A stretch of DNA of 64,000 bases from Rhodoferax lithotrophicus (GTDB lineage Bacteria; Pseudomonadota; Gammaproteobacteria; Burkholderiales; Burkholderiaceae_C). Each line of letters opens with the position of its first letter. The first letter of the stretch is position 1. The DNA lies in assembly GCF_019973615.1 (NCBI RefSeq), contig NZ_AP024238.1, forward strand, positions 1,550,001 through 1,614,000, in the 5' to 3' direction. Positions 11,395 to 19,782 of this stretch are shown piece by piece. The notes beneath the pieces are model-generated. The model did no database searches and was not told the DNA's origin. It saw only the letters and a program-made list of their open reading frames with translations. The translations under genes were made by a program, and so were the position numbers.

Positions 11395-12204
11395 ATGAAA
11401 GCTTTATCCTCATCCGCTTTATCCCATCCTGCTTTGTCTCGGCCTGAACAGGTGCTGTTGGCTGCGTTGCTGGCGGCCCTGGCGTTGGCCGCTTGGGGCC
11501 CCAGCGTAGCCCAGCATGCGCAGTACCACGCTTTTGCCGACCAGCGTGGCTGGCACGGCCTGCCTTGCGCCATGGATGTGCTCACCAACCTCCCGTTTGC
11601 CGTGGTCGGCCTGTGGGGGCTGGTGCGGTTGTGGCAGGCCAGCTTGCAACGCAGCTTGAATGACCATTGGCAACTGGCTGCGGTGTTTTTTGGCGGCTTG
11701 CTAGTGACCGCTGCCGGTTCAAGCTACTACCACTGGCAGCCCGACAACCATGGCCTGGCCTGGGATCGGCTGGGTATGGTGGTGGCATTTGCCGGGCTGC
11801 TGGGCATGGCGGTGGCTGAGCGCATCAGCCTGCGTGCCGGTGTCGCAACGCTGGCGGCCACGTTGCTGGCCGGGCCGGTGGCGGTGCTGGTGTGGTATCA
11901 GACCGGCGACCTGTTGCCCTGGGTGGTGGTACAAGCCGGTGGCATGTTGCTGCTGCTGGCTTTGGCCCTGCGCCAACCTACGCCCGATGGCTGGGGTTTG
12001 TCACTGGCACCGGTGGTGGCGCTGTACACATTGGCCAAGTTGCTGGAGCTGGGCGACCACTCCGTGTTTGGCTGGACCGGTGGGCTGGTGTCGGGCCACA
12101 GTCTGAAGCATGTGGTAGCTGCGCTGGCAGCCTGGCCGGTCATCGCCGTCATGCACAATCACCCGCAATTCAGGCTGCATCAGGCGGCCAAGGTGTGGGC
12201 TTGA
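11395..12204 (+). CDS. CREST-superfamily membrane protein (alkaline-ceramidase-like)
   Basis: About 269 residues, mostly hydrophobic with around seven helices. The ATG at 11395 is placed 8 nt after GGAG; a GTG at 11386 overlaps that site and is less likely. The pattern YHAFADQR ... NLPF ... GSSYYHWQPD ... WDRLGM ... SGHSLKHVVAA has the conserved Ser, His, Asp and paired His residues of the CREST superfamily of membrane metal hydrolases, which includes alkaline ceramidases. The substrate here is unknown; a lipid amide is possible. It precedes a lipid-acyltransferase fusion by 38 bp, probably in one operon. Confidence 0.75.
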   Translation: MKALSSSALSHPALSRPEQVLLAALLAALALAAWGPSVAQHAQYHAFADQRGWHGLPCAMDVLTNLPFAVVGLWGLVRLWQASLQRSLNDHWQLAAVFFGGLLVTAAGSSYYHWQPDNHGLAWDRLGMVVAFAGLLGMAVAERISLRAGVATLAATLLAGPVAVLVWYQTGDLLPWVVVQAGGMLLLLALALRQPTPDGWGLSLAPVVALYTLAKLLELGDHSVFGWTGGLVSGHSLKHVVAALAAWPVIAVMHNHPQFRLHQAAKVWA

Positions 12205-12242
12205 GCCCCTATTTCCCCATTCCAACCTTCAGGAAAGAAGCC

Positions 12243-14204
12243 ATGTTGAATGCCGAAACCCAGGCGATTGCCGTCTCTACTGTGTCACCAGCGCACGCAC
12301 AGCATCCCAATCAGTTTGCACTGCTCAAGCAGCGTCGCTTTGCCCCATTCTTCTGGACCCAGTTTGCCGGTGCGGCCAATGACAACCTGTTCAAGTTTGC
12401 CTTCACCGTGATGGTGACCTATCAGCTCAGCGTGGACTGGTTGCCCCCGGCCATGGCCGGCCTGGTGATTGGGGCGCTGTTCATTCTGCCGTTTTTGCTG
12501 TTCTCGGCCACCAGCGGCCAGCTGACCGACAAGTTCAATAAAACAGCCATGATCCGCCTGGTGAAAAACCTGGAAATTGTCATCATGGGGCTGGCCGCCT
12601 GGGGCTTCATGGCCGACAACGTGCTGGTGCTGCTGGGCTGCACTTTCCTCATGGGGTTGCACTCCACCTTGTTTGGCCCGGTGAAATTCGCCTACCTGCC
12701 GCAGGTGCTGGGTGAGCGTGAGCTGACCGGTGGCAACGGCATGGTCGAGATGGGCACGTTTGTGGCCATCTTGCTGGGCAATATCGCCGGTGGCCTGCTG
12801 GTGGCGATTCCTGAAGTGGGCCACCGTGACGTGGCCCTGACCTGTGTGCTGCTGGCCTTGCTTGGGCGTGGCGTGGCCCAGCTCATCCCCAGCGCCCCCG
12901 CCACCGACCCCGGTCTGGTGATCAACTGGAACCCGGTGAGTGAGACCTGGCGCAACCTGAAGCTGGCCCACGGCAACCTGGTGGTGTTCCGCTCGCTGCT
13001 GGGCATCAGTTGGATGTGGTTTTTTGGCGCGGTGTTTCTGAGCCAGTTCCCCAGCTTTGCCAAAGAAGTGTTGCACGGTAATGAGCAGGTGGCCTCCCTG
13101 CTGCTGGTGGTGTTTTCGATTGGCATCGGCACCGGTTCGCTCTTGTGTGAGGTGTTCAGCCGCCGCCATGTGGAAATTGGCCTGGTGCCGCTGGGCGCGA
13201 TTGGCATGAGTGTGTTTGCGGTGGACTTGTACTTTGCCTCCCGCAGCCTGCCGCCCGTCGAGGTGATGGGCCTGGGCGCGTTTCTGGCGCAAAGTGCACA
13301 CTGGCGGGTAATGGCCGACCTGCTACTCTTGAGTCTGTTTGCCGGCCTGTACAGCGTGCCCATGTACGCACTGATCCAGTTGCGCAGCCAGCCCACACAC
13401 CGCGCCCGCATCATTGCTGCCAACAACATTTTGAACGCGCTGTTCATGATTGGCAGCTCGGTCATCGCCGGGGCTTTGATCAAGAGCGGTTTCAGCATTG
13501 CCCAGATCTTTTTGTTCACCGGCCTGGCCAATGCGGTGGTGGCGTTTTACATCTTCATGCTGGTGCCCGAGTATTTGCTGCGCTTTGCCGCCTGGGTGTT
13601 GTCGCGCCTGGTGTACCGCTTCAAGGTGCAGGGCGACGAGCACATTCCCAGCCAGGGCGCGGCCATTCTGGCCTGCAACCATGTCAGCTTTGTGGATGCG
13701 GTGTTGCTGATGGCCGCCAGCCCGCGGCCCATTTATTTTTTGATGGATCACCGCATTTTTCAGGTGCCGCTGCTGGGTTGGTTGTTCCGGCTAGCCAAAG
13801 CCATCCCGATTGCGCCGCGAGCCGAAGACCCGGTGGCTTATGAGGCCGCGTTTGAAGCTGCCGCCAAAGTGCTGCAAGAAGGTGACTTGCTGGCTATCTT
13901 CCCAGAAGGCGGCATCACCAAAGACGGCACGCTGCAAGAGTTCAAAGGCGGCATCATGAAGATTCTGGAGCGCACTGCCGAGCAGGGTTTGAGCGTGCCG
14001 GTGGTACCAATGGCACTGACCAATCTGTGGGGCTCGTACTTCAGCCGGGTTGAAAAAGGTGCGGCCATGGTGCACCCCTTCCGGCGCGGCGTGTTGAATC
14101 GGGTGGGGCTGAATGTGGGGGCGGCGATGGCGGCGGGCGAGGTGCAGCCGGGGGTGTTGAGGGCACGGGTGGCGGGCTTGCTGGGGGAGGGTGTAGCGCG
14201 CTGA
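12243..14204 (+). CDS. MFS transporter fused to a PlsC-type acyltransferase
   Basis: The ATG at 12243 follows AGGAAAG, giving 653 residues. The first ~420 residues form an LplT-like major-facilitator transporter (RFAPFFWTQFAGAANDNLFK). The last ~200 form a glycerolipid acyltransferase with the NHVSFVD (HX4D) and FPEGGITKDG motifs. In many proteobacteria this fusion carries a third acyl-ACP/AMP-ligase domain, as in LplT-Aas; here it stops after the acyltransferase. The likely role is flipping and reacylating lysophospholipids at the inner membrane. Function is inferred from domain architecture. Confidence 0.88.
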   Translation: MLNAETQAIAVSTVSPAHAQHPNQFALLKQRRFAPFFWTQFAGAANDNLFKFAFTVMVTYQLSVDWLPPAMAGLVIGALFILPFLLFSATSGQLTDKFNKTAMIRLVKNLEIVIMGLAAWGFMADNVLVLLGCTFLMGLHSTLFGPVKFAYLPQVLGERELTGGNGMVEMGTFVAILLGNIAGGLLVAIPEVGHRDVALTCVLLALLGRGVAQLIPSAPATDPGLVINWNPVSETWRNLKLAHGNLVVFRSLLGISWMWFFGAVFLSQFPSFAKEVLHGNEQVASLLLVVFSIGIGTGSLLCEVFSRRHVEIGLVPLGAIGMSVFAVDLYFASRSLPPVEVMGLGAFLAQSAHWRVMADLLLLSLFAGLYSVPMYALIQLRSQPTHRARIIAANNILNALFMIGSSVIAGALIKSGFSIAQIFLFTGLANAVVAFYIFMLVPEYLLRFAAWVLSRLVYRFKVQGDEHIPSQGAAILACNHVSFVDAVLLMAASPRPIYFLMDHRIFQVPLLGWLFRLAKAIPIAPRAEDPVAYEAAFEAAAKVLQEGDLLAIFPEGGITKDGTLQEFKGGIMKILERTAEQGLSVPVVPMALTNLWGSYFSRVEKGAAMVHPFRRGVLNRVGLNVGAAMAAGEVQPGVLRARVAGLLGEGVAR

Positions 14205-14287
14205 ATTGGGTTTTTCCGGCAGGGTGAATCAGCAAATAAACAGGTTATTGCGTTCATCCTGCTGGGGGCCTTGTGTCTTGATTTTTA

Positions 14288-14350
14288 TATGATATTTTAA
14301 CCTCTAGAGCTTATTCTGTATGCGTAAGCAGCTGCGTTAAATGTAGCGAT
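14288..14350. repeat. ~60-bp repeat, copy R2
   Basis: TTTTAACCTCTAGAGCTTAT is followed by TCTGTATGCGTAAGCAGCTG and TAAATGTAGC. Same order of blocks as the other copies. It lies directly left of a GNAT-gene remnant, as in copies R3 and R4. The gap 14205-14475 holds only this repeat and that remnant. Confidence 0.8.
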
Positions 14351-14369
14351 AGACGTGATTTTGGGGCGG

Positions 14370-14460
14370 ACTTTCAAGAGGGAGTATGTGATGCATTGGT
14401 GATGTGCCTGGATTCAACTGCATCATCAAATGGCTCTAAATCGAATGGCACGAAGCTGTG
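14370..14460 (-). pseudogene. Remnant of a GNAT acetyltransferase C-terminus
   Basis: Minus-strand reading gives HSFVPFDLEPFDDAVESRHI before the frame drifts and stops. The intact GNAT gene at 20823-21353 has HGFMPFGLEPFAVAVDSGYV at its C-terminus. At nucleotide level, blocks such as CTTTCAAGAGG, CTGGATTCAAC and AATGGCACGAAGC also align in order. Only the last ~30 codons survive; the rest is replaced by the DUF2971 gene. A second remnant lies at 19616-19716. Confidence 0.7.
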
Positions 14461-14475
14461 ATGTTGACTGAGAGG

Positions 14476-15444
14476 TTAAGCAGCGTCATCGGAACCAGCT
14501 TCAGCTTCATTGAAGCCATTACATATTTCTTCTCCAGACTGCGCGGTTTTCGGCATGTACATGGAGAGTTCGGCTTGGTCAACCTCAGATCGTCGAAGGG
14601 CGAACCGATCGCGTTCTACTTTCATCTGAAAGTAGCGCATCGCGGCATCACGGCCAGCGAGTGCTTTGACTACCGTGTGCACCACCGATTCAGGACACCG
14701 CAGACCGAATGTGATCTCCTTGAGCAGTAGGGTTGAGTCTTGATTACCTTGCACTCCCAACAGACGGTACTCCCTCTCATATTTCCAGCCACTTGCTTTC
14801 CGAAGAAGGACATCACGATCAAGTTCCTTCTTCGCGTTTTGATCGTCATGTACCAGTGCGCGAATCAGAACCGACGTGCGTACTGATCGGCTGCCTCCAT
14901 AGACGACGGCGTGCATTTCTGGCTTAGGTTGTCGAATGAGGCCATATCCGATGCATAGACCGCGATGCTGATCACCGTAATGGCTCCAAAGTAAAGGACT
15001 TGCGTAGGTAGTAGAGAAGCAGCAAACCCCTCTTTCGTAGTGCCGATGGAGTTCGCTTTCGATCTGTGTGGTGAGAAGATATCTTTCTGCTTCCGCTTCG
15101 GACACGGTGTACTCGGGGTCTGTGGCGTTGTATGCGATGGTCTCTAGCTCTTTTCTCGCTTCCAATATCGCTCTCTTCTCTGCGTGCGCTGTGGCACCCT
15201 CACCCTTGACTCTAGCTTGCCTAAGAGACGCGAGTACTTCAGACTTTACTCGCCTTCTCACAAGAATAGATAGCAAATTCCGGAGTTCTTCAAGCGGTGA
15301 GTCGCAGTCCAGCGTTGGACTGCAGTCGAGCGGGTCATTGAATGTTCCGGGATTCGCGAAGTACAAATGGTCACGGCAAAGAGAGTCAATGGTGGTTGTG
15401 CTGAATCCACGATATTTGTAGAAGGTAGCTCGCTTACGTGTCAT
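14476..15444 (-). CDS. DUF2971-family protein, probable integron cassette gene
   Basis: 322 residues. The N-terminus TFYKYRGFSTTTIDSLCRDH with LYFANPGTFNDPLDC and the later CCFSTTYASPLLWSHYGDQH are hallmarks of DUF2971, a family of unknown function common on mobile DNA and in defence neighbourhoods. The gene begins 22 bp after a GTTAGTC core site (15466-15472). Its TAA stop lies within GCTTAAC (14475-14481), an RYYYAAC match like an attC R'' box. GC content is lower than in the neighbouring housekeeping genes. Cassette status is inferred; the right half of its attC is not clear. Confidence 0.8.
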   Translation of the reverse strand: MTRKRATFYKYRGFSTTTIDSLCRDHLYFANPGTFNDPLDCSPTLDCDSPLEELRNLLSILVRRRVKSEVLASLRQARVKGEGATAHAEKRAILEARKELETIAYNATDPEYTVSEAEAERYLLTTQIESELHRHYERGVCCFSTTYASPLLWSHYGDQHRGLCIGYGLIRQPKPEMHAVVYGGSRSVRTSVLIRALVHDDQNAKKELDRDVLLRKASGWKYEREYRLLGVQGNQDSTLLLKEITFGLRCPESVVHTVVKALAGRDAAMRYFQMKVERDRFALRRSEVDQAELSMYMPKTAQSGEEICNGFNEAEAGSDDAA

Positions 15445-15467
15445 AGTGTGTGTGGAAATTGCACTGA

Positions 15468-15617
15468 CTAACGAAATTCACATCGGAATGTGCTGCCAAT
15501 GAATGTGATCTTCCCCGCATTCAAACAGCCCTTGCCGCTTGCTGCCATTGCATAGTCTGCTACCATAAAAATAGCATCAATCCCAACGGTTTCTGAAAAT
15601 AGACTAGAAGACTTCAT
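15468..15617 (-). CDS. Micro-ORF A (49 aa), one of three related copies
   Basis: From the ATG at 15617 the product contains SETVGIDAIFMVADYAMA and ends TFRCEFR. It is related to the two other micro-ORFs at 20530-20679 and 24590-24751, which share the FSETAGF.AIFIAADYA and STLRCKSR patterns. The TAG stop is created by the first bases of the following cassette (CG|TTAG). There is no clear ribosome-binding site. It may be a real small protein or a by-product of the repeated element. Confidence 0.35.
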   Translation of the reverse strand: MKSSSLFSETVGIDAIFMVADYAMAASGKGCLNAGKITFIGSTFRCEFR

Positions 15618-15640
15618 GGGCTGACTGTGCTTTCGGCTCT
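15472..15640 (-). repeat. Element A: ~170-bp repeat ending at an integron-type crossover site
   Basis: Homologous to element B (from 20534) and element C (from 24606), including ATTTTCAGAAAC, GCTATTTTTAT and GCAGCACATTCCGATGTGAA. On the minus strand, similarity between copies stops at the G of G|TTAG, the position at which integron cassettes are joined. It lies between the response-regulator gene and the DUF2971 cassette. Confidence 0.65.
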
Positions 15641-15663
15641 GACTGGGTTGAGTTTCGCCGCAG

Positions 15664-16218
15664 CTACTCCGGTGTGCTTTTCGGCGGGACTTCAACTGCG
15701 GACTCTGCGGGCATCTCCGCCGGTGGTTCAGTCGCCACTTCAGGGGCGGTCGGTGTCACCTGGTCTGGGGCGGCCTGCGCCGCGGCCGCAGGTTTTGGAG
15801 CTTCGCGCTGTTCAAGTTGGGTGCGCAGTCGGCTTTCCAGAATCACGCTGTGGCAGGCTTTCTCTATCACCGCCACCAGCCGTTGCTGTTGAAACGGTTT
15901 GAGTACGTAGCCCTTGGCTCCGGCTTTCAAGGACTCCAGCACCATTTTTTCCTGCCCGTGGGAGGTCACCATGATGATGTTGGCATCCGGGAATTCGCGT
16001 TTGATGGCACGTGTGGCTGCAATGCCATCCATCTCCGGCATGGTGATGTCCATAGTGACCAGATCGGGCTTGTACTCGCGGTAGGCGGCGATGGCTTTTA
16101 AGCCGTTGTCAACCGTCTTCACCACCCGGTAACCCAGCAGCTCCATCATCATGACCAGTTTTTGGCTGATGATGGGCGAGTCGTCAACCACCAGGACTCT
16201 GAGCGCGGTGATTTCCAT
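15664..16218 (-). CDS. CheY-like response regulator with Pro/Ala-rich tail
   Basis: The ATG at 16218 is preceded by AAGGTGA; about 184 residues. Residues 1-120 are a receiver (LRVLVVDDSPIISQKLVMMM, phospho-Asp in DLVTMDITMPEMDG, Lys in GYVLKPF). The tail is an Ala/Pro/Glu-rich low-complexity stretch with no output domain, so it probably acts through protein contacts as CheY does. It starts 5 bp after the CheA/CheX-like kinase stop, so the two form one operon and likely a cognate pair. Confidence 0.93.
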   Translation of the reverse strand: MEITALRVLVVDDSPIISQKLVMMMELLGYRVVKTVDNGLKAIAAYREYKPDLVTMDITMPEMDGIAATRAIKREFPDANIIMVTSHGQEKMVLESLKAGAKGYVLKPFQQQRLVAVIEKACHSVILESRLRTQLEQREAPKPAAAAQAAPDQVTPTAPEVATEPPAEMPAESAVEVPPKSTPE

Positions 16219-16223
16219 CGGGT

Positions 16224-19200
16224 TCACCTTGGGGCCACCAGACTGATGCTCAAACGCCCGCACTGGGATACGAGGTGATGGGTGTCCAGCACGGTGTGGC
16301 CGGGGGCTGGAAAGGTGGCAGTGGGGTCAAGAATGAGCGGTGGTGTCATGGTGATTCCCTGGTGGTCTAGATGCGCCATGTCGATCGTACAGTGTCCGAG
16401 GATGGTGTTGACCAATTCTCCGATGGCGGCTTCGCGGTGCAGGGTCAATTCTTCCACAGGATGGGAAAAACCTTCGGTCATCCAGACATGCACGGCGTTG
16501 ACCAGGCTGTTTTCAAAGCTGAAGATGGCCTGGCGCTGGATCTGGCCCCCAAAACCGATCATAACGCTCACATCCAGCAGGTGGGGTGCGGCGACAGCGC
16601 TGTCGGCAAGGGGTACGTCTGCCAAGGGGATGCCGTGTTCGTTGCTGAAATAGTCACGTGTTTTTGTCACCATGGATTGCATGATCAGCGTGGCAGGGCT
16701 GGGCGTTTGGGGATCGAACGGCCTGGCCTCTGAGGCTGCGCCAGGCCAGGGCAGGGTGAAGAGAAATTCGGTGCCCTTGCCCGCCAGCGTTTTGACGGCC
16801 AGCGTGCCGCCCAGCTTTTGGGTTTCGCACCACATTGCGGCCAGTCCGACACCGCGTCCGGCATGCTCGGTCACCGTGGTGCTGCTGCTGATGTGATCCC
16901 GGAAAATCAATTTGGCGATGTCGTCGTCTGACACCTGTTGCACGGCCTCTGCGGTGTAAAGTCCGGCGGCCACCGCGCGTTGGCGAATGGCCTCCAGATC
17001 AATGCCGGCACCGTCGTCAGAGATGGACAGATGCAGGCTGTTGAGGCTCTGGCTGATGCGGCACATGATCTGCCCGGGCTCATTTTTGCCCTCTGACCAG
17101 CGTTCCTCTGGAGTGCCCAGCCCATGGGTGACGGCGTTGCGAAACACATGGCCCAGCACTTGTAAAAAAGCCTGATAGGGCTGCGGGTCGATCCAGATGT
17201 TGTCACCACCTTCGACCTTGAGCGGGGCCACTTCTTTGCCCAGGCGCGTGGCGAGCTGTTTCACCAGGCGGTCAAAGCCACTCAGCAGCTCTTTCAGGGA
17301 CAGCTTGCGCAGGTGCAGCAGCGCGTTGAGCAGCGTGTGCATGTCGGCGCGGCTGGCATCGATGCTTTCACCAGCAAGCAGGTGTGCAGCCATGGCTTCG
17401 AGCTGCTGCGCCTGATGGTCGGTCAGCTGGATGCTTTTGCGGTGCGCCAGAAATTCCTGGCCCAGTGCGTCGCGCAAGATCGCCAGGTCTTGTTCAAACG
17501 GGGTCTTCAAGTCATGCAAAGAAACCGCTTCAGCCAGTTGCTGGGGCAACAGCGCATCACCTTGTGCCAGCAGAGCCGACAAGCGGGTCTCAAGGTCATG
17601 CAAGGCCGTGGGCGTGTGGATAAAACCAAACTGGTTGAGCAAGCCCTTGCAAGTGTGAATGTCGCGGTAAAGGTTGTTGGCCTTGGTTTGCGGATCAAGC
17701 GTGGTCTGGAGCAAGAGCGGCAACCGGTGGTTGACAAATTCACCCCAGGCATCCAGCGCATCAAAGAAACTGCGGCTGTCAGACACCACCGAGACGATGA
17801 AGGCCTGGCGGCTGCGTTCGCTTTGCAGCATGGTTTGCAGCCGCTGCTCTTCGGTGATGTCGGTCAGCACCACCATGGTTTTTCCGTTGCCCAGCAGTTT
17901 GTAGTCGGCTTTGAGCAAGCGGTCGCCACGCGCCAGTTCGCTGGGCAGCAGGCTCAGCATGCTCTCGCGCACCACCGGCTCTGGCTCGGCCAGCGCGGCG
18001 GCGATCACCTCGCCAAAGAGTTCGGCTTGCGCGCTGTCCTGACCCACCAGCACCTGAGCCGCGTTGCGTCCCGCTGGTGAGCAGCCCAGCATGCTGTCAC
18101 AGGCACGGCTGGTCTCCAGGTCAATCACCAGGTCTGCGCCGAATGACAGAAACCCTTGCCCCGAGTGGTTGAGCAAATCACTCACCCGTTGTTGCCCCTG
18201 CAAGGCGGCTTGTTCCGACTGCTTGAGCTGCGCCTGGGTGGACTCGATCACCTGAAGGGCAGACTCTTTGGCCGCCAGCAGTTCCTTGAGGCTTTCCACC
18301 TGGGACTGGATCAGCGAGAGTAATTTGTTGAAGTTGGCGGCAACCAGGCTCAGCTCATCGTGGCCGCCTATGTCAATGCGCGTGGCCCAGCTGGACGACC
18401 CGTCCAGCACCTCCAGTTGCCTGGCGAACCGACGCAGGCGGCGCACCAGCATGAAATTCAGCGTCAGGCCCAGCAAGGTGGTCATGAGCAAAGCCGTCCA
18501 CAGCAACTGCTGGCGAACCTGCTGAAACAACTGCACACCCTGGCGGTGCACGGTGCGTGGCATGTCCAGAGAAATGAGCCCAAGCTCGCCCTGCAAGATG
18601 TCTCGCACCGGGTAGAAGATGTTGACCACCTCGTCATCCAGCGAGGTCCAGAATTCACCGCTGCCAATCGTCCCCGGCTTCAGAATGTTGCGCCATGGGG
18701 TCAACCCTGTGGGCAGGCCCGCTTGCGCCTTCAGGTCAAACGACAGCTTGGTCTGCTCGCGCAGTTTCTGGATGCGCGTCGCATCCAGCAAACGCCCCAG
18801 CAGCACCGTGCCCACCACATCGTTGAGTGCATCGGTATGGACAATGCCCGCCCAGCAGATTTGCATCAGGCCCGCATCGGTCTTGATCAGGCCGCATTGC
18901 GCCAGTTGGGTGTTGGTTTTGATGTGCTGGAAATAGGCACTGTTTTGCGGGGTAAAGATGTTCAGCGTGGCATCCTCGATCTGGATCGCGCTGTAGGTCA
19001 GCAAACGGCCATCTTTGCTAAAAACAGCGCTGAAGGCAATGTCTGCCGGGGCCAGACTCTCTGTGCCAATGTTGTCCTTGGCCCAACGTGCATCGGGCTT
19101 GAGGGCATAGCGGTACATGTCGTTCCAGACCGCCCAGTCCTTGGTCACATTCTTCAAGCTGGTGGCACTGGCCTCAAAGCTCTGCTCCACCCGGCCCATG

Positions 19201-19334
19201 TTGTCTGCAATGTCATCGCGTTCAATGGCTTCATAACTCTTGCTCATGCTTTGCTGCAGCAAGAACAGGCTCACCCCCGCCATCGCGCCAAAACACAGCA
19301 CAAATGCCAGAAGAACCTTGAGACGTATGCCCAT
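16224..19334 (-). CDS. Large sensor kinase: CHASE4-HAMP, Hpt, CheA-like ATPase, CheX-like C-terminus
   Basis: The ATG at 19334 follows GGAGG; about 1036 residues. Order: membrane helix (LLAFVLCFGAMAGVSLFLL), periplasmic CHASE4-type domain (KDWAVWNDMYRYALKPD), second helix near residue 290, HAMP and a coiled coil. A PAS-like segment comes next, then an Hpt-like helix with HTCKGLL, and a CheA-type ATPase (HVFRNAVTHGLGTPEERW, then ISDDGAGI). The last ~150 residues look like CheX (IGELVNTILGHCT, an ExxN-type motif), a family of CheY-P phosphatases. A kinase joined to a phosphatase-like module for its own CheY partner is unusual. Domain boundaries are estimates. Confidence 0.88.
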   Translation of the reverse strand: MGIRLKVLLAFVLCFGAMAGVSLFLLQQSMSKSYEAIERDDIADNMGRVEQSFEASATSLKNVTKDWAVWNDMYRYALKPDARWAKDNIGTESLAPADIAFSAVFSKDGRLLTYSAIQIEDATLNIFTPQNSAYFQHIKTNTQLAQCGLIKTDAGLMQICWAGIVHTDALNDVVGTVLLGRLLDATRIQKLREQTKLSFDLKAQAGLPTGLTPWRNILKPGTIGSGEFWTSLDDEVVNIFYPVRDILQGELGLISLDMPRTVHRQGVQLFQQVRQQLLWTALLMTTLLGLTLNFMLVRRLRRFARQLEVLDGSSSWATRIDIGGHDELSLVAANFNKLLSLIQSQVESLKELLAAKESALQVIESTQAQLKQSEQAALQGQQRVSDLLNHSGQGFLSFGADLVIDLETSRACDSMLGCSPAGRNAAQVLVGQDSAQAELFGEVIAAALAEPEPVVRESMLSLLPSELARGDRLLKADYKLLGNGKTMVVLTDITEEQRLQTMLQSERSRQAFIVSVVSDSRSFFDALDAWGEFVNHRLPLLLQTTLDPQTKANNLYRDIHTCKGLLNQFGFIHTPTALHDLETRLSALLAQGDALLPQQLAEAVSLHDLKTPFEQDLAILRDALGQEFLAHRKSIQLTDHQAQQLEAMAAHLLAGESIDASRADMHTLLNALLHLRKLSLKELLSGFDRLVKQLATRLGKEVAPLKVEGGDNIWIDPQPYQAFLQVLGHVFRNAVTHGLGTPEERWSEGKNEPGQIMCRISQSLNSLHLSISDDGAGIDLEAIRQRAVAAGLYTAEAVQQVSDDDIAKLIFRDHISSSTTVTEHAGRGVGLAAMWCETQKLGGTLAVKTLAGKGTEFLFTLPWPGAASEARPFDPQTPSPATLIMQSMVTKTRDYFSNEHGIPLADVPLADSAVAAPHLLDVSVMIGFGGQIQRQAIFSFENSLVNAVHVWMTEGFSHPVEELTLHREAAIGELVNTILGHCTIDMAHLDHQGITMTPPLILDPTATFPAPGHTVLDTHHLVSQCGRLSISLVAPR

Positions 19335-19548
19335 ATGCAACCTCCATCCATTGTTGGCCCGATGCGGCAGCCTGTTGAAGGGGACAACAGCCACTGCATG
19401 CCTCCCAGCGCGGATTTGAATCCTCGCGCGGCTGGCTCAGAATAGCATGCGGGATGGTGCATCGCGTTGAGCGGGCTGGGTCAGCGGGGCGGTTCTGCAA
19501 TCAAGCAGGCTTTGGCACTCGTTCTGATGGGGGGCTTTGCGCTTTGGT

Positions 19549-19615
19549 TTTTATAGGTCATTTTGGCCTATGGCGCTTATTCTGTTTGCGCAAGTAGCTA
19601 CTTTAAATGTAGCTT
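19549..19615. repeat. ~60-bp repeat, copy R3
   Basis: TTTTTATAGGTCATTTTGGC, CTATGGCGCTTATTCTGTTT and GCGCAAGTAGCTAC with a TTTAAATGTAG tail. It is immediately left of a GNAT remnant, as with R2 and R4. It occupies part of the 448-bp gap between the sensor-kinase start (19334) and the end of the secreted-protein gene at 19783, which otherwise holds the remnant and an attC-like site. Confidence 0.85.
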
Positions 19616-19716
19616 TTGAGGTGTCATTCTGATCGATTTTCAGGTGAACACCACACGGGCGATTTGGCGATATACCTGGAGTCAATTGCTCAATTGCTAC
19701 CGTGAATGGCTCGAAC
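19616..19716 (-). pseudogene. Second GNAT C-terminal remnant, abutting an attC crossover
   Basis: On the minus strand, TTCGAGCCATTCACGGTAGC parallels the intact GNAT gene's TTTGGAGCCTTTTGCGGTAG. It translates as FEPFTVAIEQLT against LEPFAVAVDSGY. Further blocks (CCAGGTATAT, GGTGTTCACC) also align. The homology starts right at the G|TT of the attC-like site, so a cassette appears to have been joined onto a GTT inside a GNAT gene, or recombined there, removing its 5' part. Confidence 0.65.
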
Positions 19717-19779
19717 GTCTGAATTTACCGGCGCTGCGCGTCTTTCTCGCGCAGCGTACTGTGGAATGATGGGTTAGCC
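19708..19779 (-). other. attC-like recombination site 3 (end of the secreted-protein cassette)
   Basis: Minus strand: R'' TTGGGCTAAC follows the gene's TAA stop, then an imperfect hairpin with CGCTGCGCG and CGCGCAGCG arms, then AAATTCAGACGTTCGAGCC as the R' side. R'' is the exact 10-nt reverse complement of the sequence that opens the same cassette (GTTAGCCCAA at 20525-20534). That is the rule for integron cassettes, in which R' of the circular form is split by integration. Confidence 0.75.
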
Positions 19780-19782
19780 CAA

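Noticed and set aside
12285..13301. 338-aa minus-strand frame
   Set aside because: Antisense to the MFS-acyltransferase gene; His/Gln-rich translation typical of shadow frames in GC-rich DNA.
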